This document shows positions 12,201-24,200 of a DNA stretch of 64,000 nucleotides, piece by piece. Source of the DNA: Gymnorhina tibicen (taxonomy: Eukaryota > Chordata > Aves > Passeriformes > Artamidae). The stretch spans positions 124,001-188,000 of the forward strand of contig VXAZ01001726.1 of NCBI GenBank assembly GCA_013399875.1, given 5' to 3'. The position numbers and the translations under genes are program-made. Under the pieces are notes generated by a model. It saw nothing but the letters and a program-made list of their open reading frames with translations, was not told the DNA's origin and searched no databases. Each line of letters begins with the position of its first letter. Position 1 is the first letter of the stretch.

Positions 12201-15200
12201 CCCCCTTGCCTTAAAAAGATAAAAACCCTTTTGCAGGCTGCTCAGATCTGTGTTTGTCAGGCTATTTGTGCTCCCTGAGACAGCTGTAATCAGCCTGTGC
12301 ACATCTACATCTGGCATGGGTGAATCTGTATACAGAGCAAGATGCATTCCAGATACTCTTCCACTTAATGTTTAATGTTTAAGGATTTTTTTAATATTTA
12401 AGGATTTAACCCTGCCCCTCACCATGTTTAGGGCATGCATGGATGATTTAAGTGCAGTTAATCCAGTCTCACCTCATGGTTTACATTGTGCTGTTTGCAT
12501 GGGGAATTTTGCCACTTGACACTGGCACATCTAGTGCTCAGATCTTTCTTGCACTGCCTCATCCACGTGGGAGAGGTGGCAAAGAGACTCCAGGGATATA
12601 GGACTGTGAAGGAGTGGAAAGGGGAGGTCTGTCGTGCCCCAGGGCCCCTCAGTGTTGTGTCCAAGGTGGATGCTTGTCTGACCTTTCCCAGCTCCGCTCG
12701 CCAAACTGGCTGATGTGAAGAGCTTAAGCTGCATTTCTTCTGTTACTGAGGGCTGTGAAGCAGAACCCCCTCTCCTCTGGCACTGGGGGATGTCAGGTGG
12801 CACTGGCTGCCCCGGGGTCTCAGTGCTGGGTCATGTTGTGTCTGGCTTGCTTGAGATTAGAGATGTCCACGTGGGAATCCCCAACCGGTCCATGTAGCTC
12901 TCTCATGTGATCCAATCCATAGGGCAAGGCTCTGCAGGTAGGAAATGTGACTTCTTTCCCTTTGAGCAGGAAGTTTTCTAAGAGATGAGGAACAGCCAGG
13001 CCCAGCAGGATCCTTCCATAAGCCTTCCCCACAGGGATTTCCTTAGGAGTGGGTGTTGGTCGGGGTCGCAGCGAGGTTTTGGTTTGATCACTGGCAGGAG
13101 CTGGGCATGTTACTGAGACCTGCTCACTCCAGAGCACAAGGAATGGGAATGCAGTACTAGACTCTTTCATGGAAACCGCTGTCTTCTGCAAGATGCAGAA
13201 ACATCAATTCTGAACAGAGCTAAAATTTGATTTTCAGCCTTAAAGCATAAAAAAAAAAGTTAAATAAAATTAACAAAATTACACTCCCTACACAGAAAAA
13301 CGAAACCAAATGAAAAAAGCCCAAATTAACCCATGAGTCTGTAAAGGTAAAGAGATAACTAGCTTGATCACCTTTCCTGGAAGGGTTCAAAAGTCGTGTA
13401 GATGTGGCACTTGGGGTTGATTTAGGGGTGGGTTTGGCAGTGCTGGGGGAATGGTTGGGCTCAATCTTAGAGGGCTTTTCCAACCAAAATTATTCTATGA
13501 TCCTGAAGGCTCTCTCCTTCTCTCATTCTTGCTTTGTTGCTCGTGTCACTGCACGAGTGCAAAGGCAGCTGTAGATTCTGTTCAGCTCAGGTTAAATTTA
13601 CAGAACACGTGGTTAATGTTGTGGGACTGAGTTGTGCTCCTGTGAAAGATGGGAAAACTGGCAGGAAGCTTGAGGCAGATGTGAAAATAAGTGATTATTC
13701 CTCTTAGGTGATGTAAGTGTAGGTACCATATAAAATTTTGCAGCAAGCCAGCCCCTGAGATTTTATGTTTGACATTAAGATGAGGGTAAGGAAGGCACCT
13801 TTAAAAGGAGGTGAACCAATAAGAAGATCCATCAGGGTAAAAGCTGAGCCTGATTTGCCTGGTTGCATCAGCATGCTTGCAATAACAGGTCTGACTTTAG
13901 GGTTGTGATGTAGCAGTTCTTGGGATCTTTGTTAGCGAGTCCTGGACCTGCCATTAACCAGACTCCACTGGTAAAAGTGGATGTTAAGGGAGGAGGATTT
14001 GGATTAGAGGCTAGAAATGTGACTGGTTTAAAAGGATGAGGGATGTGGTTTGGTGGAGCTCTTTGAACGGGGCAAGAGGAGAGACAGAATGAGTTTTGGT
14101 TGTAACAAGGATATGCACTAAGCCAGGACAATGGGGACTAGACCCAGGGAAATTTGGGGATTTGCATGAGCAAATGCAGAGGATATCAAGAGGGCCTGTT
14201 TGGTGTTGTGGCAACTGAGACCTCAGTAAAAGCCAGGGCCTCTGATGTTTATTTGGACACCAAACCAAAGGATCCAAATGGTCCCTTCCGTCTTTCAAAT
14301 CCAGAAACGAAGTTAAGAGAAGGGAATAAAGCATATTGATTACATGGCAGGAATGTTCTGACAGTGAGATCTATCAGGCAGTGGAATAGATGCTTGAAAG
14401 TCACCTCTTGGGACTTCTGAAACCTGGCTGTGTGAAATGAATGTCTCACAGGGAGCAATTCTTCATAGGCAGAGGTGGGACTTGATGACCTTAACAGGTC
14501 TCTTTTCCCTCTCCCCTTTATTAACTTTTTTTTCATTCTTTGCCTTCCCTGCTAAGCACATGTTGATGCTCCACAGTCTGTTTTGTGAGTGGATAACTGA
14601 GGATGTGAGGTTTGGCACTGGGACTCCTTGGGCAGTTCTTCAATCAATCCCCAGCTGCTCTTGGAGCCTCCCGTAGGTTTGAGCCTCATCACATGTCCAG
14701 CAGTTGTTATTAAACAGTGACCCAGAACAAAGCCCTTGTGCTGAGCATCCCAGGATCCCGGATTAAGCCAGAGTATCCCTCAAAGCCAGGGTTGGGGGTA
14801 GTCAGTCCCTAAGCCATCACCACCATGCAGAGATTTGGCTGCCGTAGTGTCTGATCTCAAAAGAGAAGCTGTAATGAGCTGAGCGCATTCATCCCAGCGA
14901 CGGGATTGCAGGTTTGATCTTTATTGGGAGTATAAAGCCTAAAGGAGCTTCATTCTGGGGTTTGAACACTAACCAATTAAGCAGGGAGAAGAACTGTGTC
15001 CCAGAACACGCAGAATATCCTTTTAGGATGTGCCAAAAGTGTGTTGAAATCTTTAGTCGGTATTTTTTGCCGCTGTTACGGTAGGGGATAACAGCACCAA
15101 TAATACCAAGGGCTATTTGTGTTTCATGGTCAGAGGAATGGGAAGGGAAAGGCCAAGACTTCCTCCTAAATGAATAAAGATATTAAAACCTCTGTGAGGA

Positions 15201-18200
15201 GGGAAATAGAAGGATCTTGGAGAGCCCCAAGGAAGGTATGGAAAAAGAGTGTCACCTCCAAGAGGGATATCTCCATCTGATGGACAGGACATGTGGGGTG
15301 TGGGGGTGAGATTTTTCCCTCCTTCCACCTGAGACAAAGCCATTCTAACTTTGATTCTGGGGCGTGCAGATTAAACAGGATTTGCTTGGATTTTGCTTTC
15401 ACTGATCTCTTTGCAATCCTTTGTATCCATGTTCTAAAACTTAGGTTTCATAAATTAATACCTTTGTTTGCCTGGTTTGAGTTAAAAACTATTTCAGCTG
15501 TTGGTAGGATACAGGGACTCATGTTCCTACAGGCATGGTAACATTGGGATGAGGAGACTGGAGCACAGCAGAAATGCCCAATTTCCACATTTTGGGTTAT
15601 TTAAAAAGTGCCGAACTGTTCTTGTGCTGAGGTCTCGGGGCTGTGCAGGAAACACCTTCTGGTGACCTACATGAACCAGGCAAGTTCTTTGACAGCAGCA
15701 AAATGTCGAGGAAAACAGTCCTGAGATTCTGTGAGTCATTTCCAACATTCATCCCAAAACAGAGTTCAAGTGGTTTTCCACAGAGGAAAACTCCACTGTT
15801 CTTTTCCAGACCACAAAAGAAAACCAAAGCCTTCGTGTAATGATTTGGTTCTGCTGCAGGTTGTTGCAAATGCAAGATCTTTGCAGCATTTAGTCCTCTT
15901 GGATGCTATTTATTTGTCAAAACACAGATATTTAGCGCTGCTTAAGATGCCTTTGGAATGACAGGAAAGACATAAGGCTTTTGTGGGAGCCATAGAGTAG
16001 CTGAGGTAGCTCTAGACAGAATTTTTGGACAATAAAAACAAAATATAGCCATCATTCTTTTAGCCTTGTCTGCCTCTTGCTTGCCTTAGATGTAGGTCTT
16101 TAAGGCAGGGATTGTGTTTGGCTCTGTCTGGATGCCAAGCAAGAAAATTGCCACTGGATTTGGGGAAAGAAAGGGATTAAGCATATTGCAAAATTTGTGA
16201 GCATGTGGGTAACTTTATTTTCTCATTCTAAAATCAGAGAAGAAAAATAGAGAATTGTAAACTCTCTCTCTGAAGTTCAGAGCAGATGGAATGACAGGTT
16301 TTAATATTTCAAAACACCTGAAACATTAAACAGTTATAAACTCTTCAGAAATACTCCATATGAAATAATAATTTTTAGCAAAATGTGCTAAATATTTTAA
16401 TATAGGAAATAGAGCATTTTCATATTGCTACAATTCCAAACCCCACTTTTTAGAATTGCTTAGGAGACAAGACATTCATTGACAATGACACTTCCCCAGC
16501 AAACAAGGTACCTTTTGAACAAACCAGAATTTGCAAAAGCAAATAGGAAAAAAACCCTTTCTTGATAAATTCCCATTGATTGGATTTCTGATGCTCAAGG
16601 AATACTCTTGGATGTTATTGTGCAGTCTGTTATACTGTCCACAGACCTTTTCAGGAGTTCATTACAACTATTTGGTTAGTTCAGGATTAATGAATATTCT
16701 CCAAAAGTCAGGGCCTTGAGAGAAACAGTTTTAATGTCTGTCATGGTTTAATGCTTAAAGGACTCCTTTTTAAAATTGTTAAACCCAAATATTTCAACTG
16801 AATCTGAACTTCAGTGACAGTTCACAATATTGGTGTTTTTTAGAATTTTTTGTCTGGATTTAGAATAGGAAACTAATTTCTGCTCACAGAATTTCACTGA
16901 ATCACTTAGGTTGGAAAAAACCTCCAAGATATCGAGTCCAGCCTGTGACTGCTCCCCACTGTGTCACCCAGACCAGAGCACTGAGTGCCATGTCCAGGCC
17001 TCCCCTGAACACCTCCAGGGTTGGTGACTCCACCACCTCCCAGGGCATTGCATTCCAGTGCTGAACAACCCTTTCCACGAAAAAAAATTCTTCCAGATGT
17101 TCACACCACTTGTTCTTTAAATACACCTCAAAACAGCTGCTCCCGTTACAATTTTTACCACATCCACGGAGTCAAACTTGGACCACATCCCAAGTCACAC
17201 TCAGCTACAAAGCAAGGTGTGGGATCCCAGTCCCCACCAGTTCCCAAGAAACCCTCCAAGGGGTGTCAATGCTTCCTCAAACCTGTTTCTGGATTTCAAA
17301 CTTATGATAGATGTTAAGTTGTCACATCTCCTCGGTAAAAGTTTTGTGCCTTATTCCTGATCTGTAAGCCATGGTCTGTCTCTCCCAGGAGAAATGTCCA
17401 TGCTTGTATTTAATCCCTTATGTCATCTCCTCCCGGACAGAGCAGTTTATCCCAAAGACCATCCCGATGCTCAGGGCACAAAGGAGGTTACATTTTGCTC
17501 ACACATAGCAAATCGGGCTGAAGGACCTGCACGGAGGCCTAAAAACCCTCAAAAAGGATGCACCTAAAGAGAGGCTGGGTGCACATCAGAAGCCAAAGGA
17601 TCATGGAATGGTTTGGGTTGGAAAGGACTTTAAAGTTCATTTAGTTCCATGGGCAGGGACACCTTCTGCAAAGACACCTCTCAGTAGTTAAAATATGCTC
17701 AGTGTCAGTGGTGTTTAGGTTGCGTTGGGTTATTTTTTTTCCCCTCTCCTGTCTTGCAGCCTCTTTGGCCGTTCTCTGTGGTCTGACACATTCTTCTGCT
17801 GACTGCCGAGAGGACAGAGCCACCTTCATTGAATGTGACATCCAAGTCACGGTGGGCACCTCCCAGCAGAGAGGATCTGTGTCCTACCTCTATGTCTGTG
17901 GGGGCACCCTACCCCAGGGGCGTTTGGCTGGACTCTTTGCCAGGTCAGTGCTGTGTCTCATCAACAGCCCGGTGGGTCCATCCACGAATACCATCCCCCA
18001 CATATTATTCCACCTTTTGCAGAATTGTCCCCTGCCAAATGATGGACTGAAGGAGCAAATTCCTAGTTCTCACGTTGATGCCAATAGAGCAGTTTGGCCT
18101 TGAGACCACTAGAGAGCTCCGCTGGGTTGTGGAATTCATTCCCTGTGCCTATCAAAGCATCTCCAATCCTTCCCCCGCCTTCCCTCCTGCCTTTTTAAAG

Positions 18201-21200
18201 TGTTTGAGAGACATCAGAAAATCCATCTCGTAAACAGCCTGCTTTGTTCCTTCTTAGGTTTTAATATTTATCTTCTGATCCAAAGCAACATCTGGTGGAT
18301 GCCAATGGGAAAAAAGATTAGGCATTATGAAAAGCAGAAGTCTTTTTTCTGGTTTTTTCCTTCTTTTTTTTCTTCTTTTCTTTATTTTTTCTCTGCTTTG
18401 CCTTTCTCCAAGCAGTTTCATGAGTAAAAAGTCGTGGAGTAAATTCAGCAGGGCGTGCAAGTGTGCTTATGCTTTGCAAATCCAAGGCCAAATTGTCCAG
18501 GAGTGTAACTTGGAACTGTTGTCTTTGATGGAGCAGTGAGGTTTATTCCTGCAGAGCATTTACTTCTAGGAGTAAATGGGATGTCTGAATTAAGGAATAA
18601 ACAGATGAAAAATTGAAGGATGTGGTTTGGAAGGGACCTCAAAGGTTATCTTGTTCCATCCCCTGCCATCAGCAGGGACAGCTTCCACTATCCCAGGGTG
18701 CTCCAAACCCTGTCCAACCTGACCTTGGACATTTCCAGGGATCCAGAGGCAGTCACAGCTTCTCTGGGCACCCTGTGCCAGGGCCTCCCCACCCTCACAG
18801 GGAAGAATTTCTCCCTGATCTCTAATCTGAATCTCCCCTCCCTCAGTTTGGAGCCATTCCCCCTTGTTCTATCACTCCATGCCCGTGTGAAAAATTCCTC
18901 TCCAGGCTTCCTGTAACCCCCTTTTAGATACTGGAACAAGTTGAACAAAACCTTCCAGATGTTATTTAGTAAAGAGAGAATTAGAATAGCACTGCAATGC
19001 ATTGCCCGTGATCTGCTGTGCATGGTGAACCCACTCCTGGCTGCTGCATCTTGCCACAGTCCAGGTATTTCAGTGGAGTTGCAGAGGTTTGATCCTCATC
19101 CTGACCTGATCCCCTTACATCACACCTGGTGTTAATTCACCAGAGGGAGCTCTGGATACCCCGAATTGAGGGGGGGAGAAAACCAACTGGCATTTACTGT
19201 ACAAAGACAGCAAGACGTGAATTGCACAATTTTTTAAACTTGTTTAAAAACATAAAAAAATAGAAGTTTCCAACTAAAATTAATTAAAAAAAAAAAGGTT
19301 TATGCAGTTGCAACACCTCTCTGTCAGTCTGTCTCGTCTTCCTAACCAGTTTTTAAATTTGACCTAGATTTCATAAGGTCTAGGCATTTTAGGAAAATCC
19401 TTGTCAGTTTTGAGAATCAGTGTTAGGCAGAAAGGAATTATTTTCCTGTTGAGGAGACAGAGGGCAGAATTCTGTACAACTGGCCAAGTGTCCAAAGCCG
19501 CACTGTGCACTGATAATGTCCTGTGACATCCCAAGAGACGGGGAGGACGGATCTTTTGGAGAAGACAAAAGTAAGGAGACTTACAAGGGGGAAAAATGTG
19601 AAATTAAACCAATTTCATCCGTTCTATTGCTCCCAGAATGACTTGTGTCAAATCAGGAAACTCCAGGAGCCTTGCCTTGTCTGGTTGAACTTTGCTTTGC
19701 TTTTCCTTACCTCTGTGTAACCCTCAACCAGAGAACCAGCAAACCTGAGAGACTGGACAAAGCCACATGTGTTTCTTTCCTGCTCCTTTTTCCCCGAGTA
19801 TCAAAATTGTGCTCAGCTCTTCACCGGTGAAAAAATGCATCTTCAGTGATACACTGCTACTACTACTGCTACTACTATGATTACTACTACTACTACTATG
19901 ACTACTACTACTAAAAATCCTCCTATGATTGCTTTTCCTCTTGCTCCTTTTCCTGGTTTGGGCTGCCACTGTGGAGAAAGTCATGAAATCCTTTTACTGA
20001 CTGTTTGCTGATGGTTTTCACTGCGGTTTTTAGTCCAACTTAATTGTGAATGCCTCAGAGACAGGGTTTATTGTTCCTCCTGGGAACCTTATCAGGGAGA
20101 GATTTCTCAATCAAATCAATCAACTTTTTTTACCTACTATTTTTGCATTTTCCCTACTTCTTCAACATCTTTCTTATTTACTTAACTTTTCACCCTTTTG
20201 TGCTCATGCTTGTCTTTTACTTAGAAATTAAAACTTGGGCTGATATTTTTTCTAGTGAATTTACTTCTAAAATAGTTCTTGCTAAAGGAAAATAGGGGCA
20301 GAAGTTGTTTGTTTTCAAAAAAGTTTCCTAATTTGAGAAAACTGGGAAGAAATAAGGGGAAAAATTGACAGGTTTGTATCATACAAATTAACTTACTTCA
20401 GAAGTTCTGAAAACTGTTCCACATTTCAGTTCAGAAAAATATTTAATTCTAAAATATTAATGGAATTTGCACAAAAGCCTTAGAAAATTTAAATGGTTCC
20501 ACCAGAAAAGAACAGTAAATAATAAAAACAATAATAAAAAGATATATGAATTTGAGTTCTGTGCAAATGCTCAAGAATTAAAACATTTGTCCCAGGATGG
20601 GGACAAAACTACTGAAGTAATTCGTGGCTTAAGTGCACATTGAATCTCTCCTGTTCTTTCTTACTAATTTTATAGAATCACAGAATAGTTTGGGTTTGAA
20701 GGGACCTTAAATCTCATGTCATTCCAACCTCCCTGCTGTGGGTAGGGACACCTGGCACTACCCAGGATGCTCCAAGTCCCATCCAACCTGGCCTTGGACA
20801 CTTCCAGGGTTGGGGCAGCCATGTGGACAGTTTTTTCCAGTGGTTGAAATAAATCTTTTCCTTATCTAGTCTGTACCACAGCCCATCCTTTATCAGCATA
20901 TTCCTTAGGGGAGCTGCAAGTTTTGCCATTAACAGCATTTGTATCAAGGTACATTCCTGAATTCCCTGTAATAATTCACATACTTTTCTTGCATTTCCTT
21001 TAAAAACTGCAATTTGTTAACAGTGTTCCAGCATCAGTGTTTCAGGATGTGGTTACACAAGGACAGAAAGGAACTGGCTCTTGTTACAAGCAAAGCTTAT
21101 TTACTTTTCTGCAAAAACTGTGAAAACCACTCACAGGTCCTCGTACTGACTTGAATGTTTGGCAAATTGTGTTCATGCCCTGCATCCAGCCGACCACCAC

Positions 21201-24200
21201 CCCCTTCTGCCTTTAAAACAGTTGACTATTTAAAAGATGTAGTTTTTTCTTGGAGCTTTAAAAATAAGTACTCTGCAGTCTTGAAAGATAGCCCAGTCCA
21301 CTGAATTATTGTACAGGACAAGATCAATTCTCAAAGTGTTGCTATCAAAAGCAAGCACAGTTCCCCAAGGCTGGCTTTTGATTATTGATACAGCAGAGGG
21401 AAAAGTTCATTTAAATATAAAAATAAAAATTCAGTGTTAAAAGGGCTCAGCAACTTGCAGAAGGCTTTTTTTTTTTTAATATTTTTATGGTTTCTAATGC
21501 GGCTGATTCCTTTAACACTTTAACCCTGGAAAAGAGCAACAAAACAAACAGTCCCTAAATGCAGGTCAGAGCAGGGCTTTGTAGAGTGAGCTGCTGCATC
21601 CAGCAGGGAAGTTTGAAATCTTCAGGGTCATCAAACCACCCTGATCATCACCCTCCCGACAAAGCTCTGAGGCCTGACTTTCCAGCTGGGTCATTTTTGG
21701 GAGAGCTTTGGGCAAGGGAGGAGCTTCTCCCCCTCTACTGCACTCTCAGAGACCGCACCTGGAACAGTGTCCAGCTCTGGGGTCCCCAGCACAGGAAGGA
21801 CGTGGAGATCTTGGAGCAAGTCCGGAGGAAGCAGGATGATGATCAGAGGGATTGAGCAGCTCTGCTGTGAGCAAAGGCTGGGAAAATTTGGATTGTTCAG
21901 CCTAGAGAAGAGAAGGCTCTGGGGAGACCTTAGAACACCTTTCAATGCCTAAAGGGACTACAGGAGACCTGGAGAGGGACATTGGACAAGGGGCTGGAGT
22001 GATGGGACAAGGAGGAATGGCTTCAAACTGACAAAAGGTAGAATTTTTTTAGTTATTAGGAAGGAATTCTTCCCTGTGAGGGTGATGAGGCCCTGGCACT
22101 GTTTGTCCAGAGAAGCTGTGGCTGCCCCATTCCTGGAAATGTCCAAGGCCAGGCTGGACGGGGCTTGGAGCACCCTGGGATAGTGGAAGGTGTCCCTGCC
22201 TGTGGCAGGGAGATGGAACTGGATGATCTTTAAGGTCCTTCCAATCCAAACCATTCTTTGATTCTAACTTAGACACTTTAGCAAATCCTGTTACATGGGA
22301 TTTTCAGGAACCTGAAGGCCTCTTAAAATCCTGATCCTGCCTATCTGATCCTCTGCTTTATTGAGTAAATCATGCTGTGAACTCTGTCCTTTCTTAGCTA
22401 TTCAGAAAAGCCGTGTAATTTCTGAGCTATGTTGGTGTTGCTTTAGATCCTCTCCGTACTTCTCACCTTCCTACAAGTTGCTGGTGTGAATCTGAGGGTG
22501 GGGTGGGGAGCAGAGGAAGAAGTAGCAATGGCCAAGAGTCACAAAATCAATTAGGTTGGAAAAGACCTCTGGGATCATCAAGTCCAACCATTAACCCTGC
22601 ACCACACCCTGCTCACCACTAAACCGTATGTTGAATCCTATAACTCCCCACAATGAAACACTGCCAAAATCAGCAACTGTCAGCAGCAAAACCAAGGGAA
22701 AAAAATGTTTCTACCCCCCAACCTTTTCTATTACTTCTTCCCCCTATGCAAGGGGAGGCTTTAGAGCAAATGTCTGCTGGTATAACTGGCACATATATCG
22801 AATCTGCTTAGTCTGGGCTGTTAAGTAAGTTTAATTAATTTACTAAGTTAATGTTCCAATGTTAGCAACAAAGCATCATTGCAATCAGCTGGGTAGCAGG
22901 AATTGGAACCCCTAAATGAGCTCATTTTTTCACAGTTGGAATTAGGGACCAGTTAGCCAGTTGTGTGGTTTTTCCAATTTCTCCCCTTGCCCTAGGGGAG
23001 TTGCAAGTTATTCATTCCCCATTGCTAAGTGTGAGTAAGATGGGGAGGGGGGAGACACAAACAAACCCTACTCCTTGTAGGAGTCCATCTTTGCTCTCAA
23101 CACTGCCGATTCCCTCGCTGTTGTCTGCACTTATCTTCCTGCCTTGGTCCTAGAATGGCATTTGTTCCTATTTGTGATGGTTTGGGGAAGGAGAAAAGCA
23201 TCACTGAGAGATATTTACTGCATGTATTTTCATCCTGAGTGTGTGCAGATAAAGGGGGGAAAAACAAATAAACAATAAAAGAATGGAAACAAAATTACAG
23301 AAATTTGCAAAGTTTGACAAATGGTGGCCAGGAGTTGCCACAAGCTAATGGCTTGCAATGATTAATAAGAGTAAAAATAATTGCATTTCATTAAGATTGA
23401 TGACACCCCATTTAACCTCCCTTCTCGTTTCAGCCCTAAAGTGGAAAGAGATGAAGTTCTCATCTATAATAGCTCCTGTAACATTACCATGGAAACTGAG
23501 GCAGAGATGGAGTGTGAGGGAGCTAATCAGCCAATTACTGCCAAGATTACTGAGATATGGAAAAACTGGGGCCAGAACACTCAGGTATAATCAAATCTTT
23601 TTTACAGACTGATTCAAACAGCTTAAAATTAAATTTGTAATATTGTGTACATTTAAAGGGGGGCAAGAAAAAAAAACAATTTAGGCTGAGCAGCAGCAAT
23701 ATATAATATTAAATGCTTTCCAACTTTGAATAGCAGTTCTAATGCAGCACAGCTGAATTAATGGTTAACTATGGCTAATCATGTATTTTATCAGACATAA
23801 ACGACTTTACCTTATTTTCTGAGCAATGTATATATTTTTTAACACTCTCCCCCCTTTTTTTTTTTTAATACAAATTCAGTTCTGTTCTAAAAATGTTATT
23901 TTCTTGTTGAATGTTGAGCAGAAATCTTAGCCATGAGGTACAGTTTCAGCTCTCTGGCAGAGACTTAGCATTCAGTGCAGCCCTGGTTATATTTGATTTT
24001 TGCTGCTTTTCAGTAGCTGAAGGAAAATGGGACAGTCTTCCTAGTGCTATCTGTGGGTATAACAAGAAAAGAAGACATATGCCAAGAGTTCATTACGAAA
24101 AAACTATAACTCTGAACCAGCATAAATGTCAAGACTTTATACTTAAAAATGTCATTGCAAACCTGAAATGTCCCTTTAGAGTACTCAGAGTTTTGCAGAG

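Larger units (their letters stand above)
9890..17759 (+). other. PKHD1 intron of 7.9 kb
   Basis: The intron is rich in CR1 fragments of several subfamilies (10033, 10364, 11048, 11605, 13365, 16885 and 17600), with a C12 run near 12196-12207. Between about 13.5 and 16.9 kb I see only unique sequence without coding signatures. The intron ends at a T/C tract and the acceptor TCTTGCAG. Confidence 0.8.
17944..23433 (+). other. PKHD1 intron of 5.5 kb
   Basis: CR1 copies lie at 18620, 20672, 21748 (the longest in the window) and 22540. An imperfect (TAC)n repeat lies at 19855-19913, and T-rich stretches near 18345-18395. Other open frames (for example 20050-20295) have no recognisable domain. The acceptor is TCTCGTTTCAG. 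Confidence 0.8.

Noticed and set aside
19724..19984. Serine-rich reverse-strand open frame of 86 codons
   Set aside because: The serine run is a translation of the imperfect TAC repeat.
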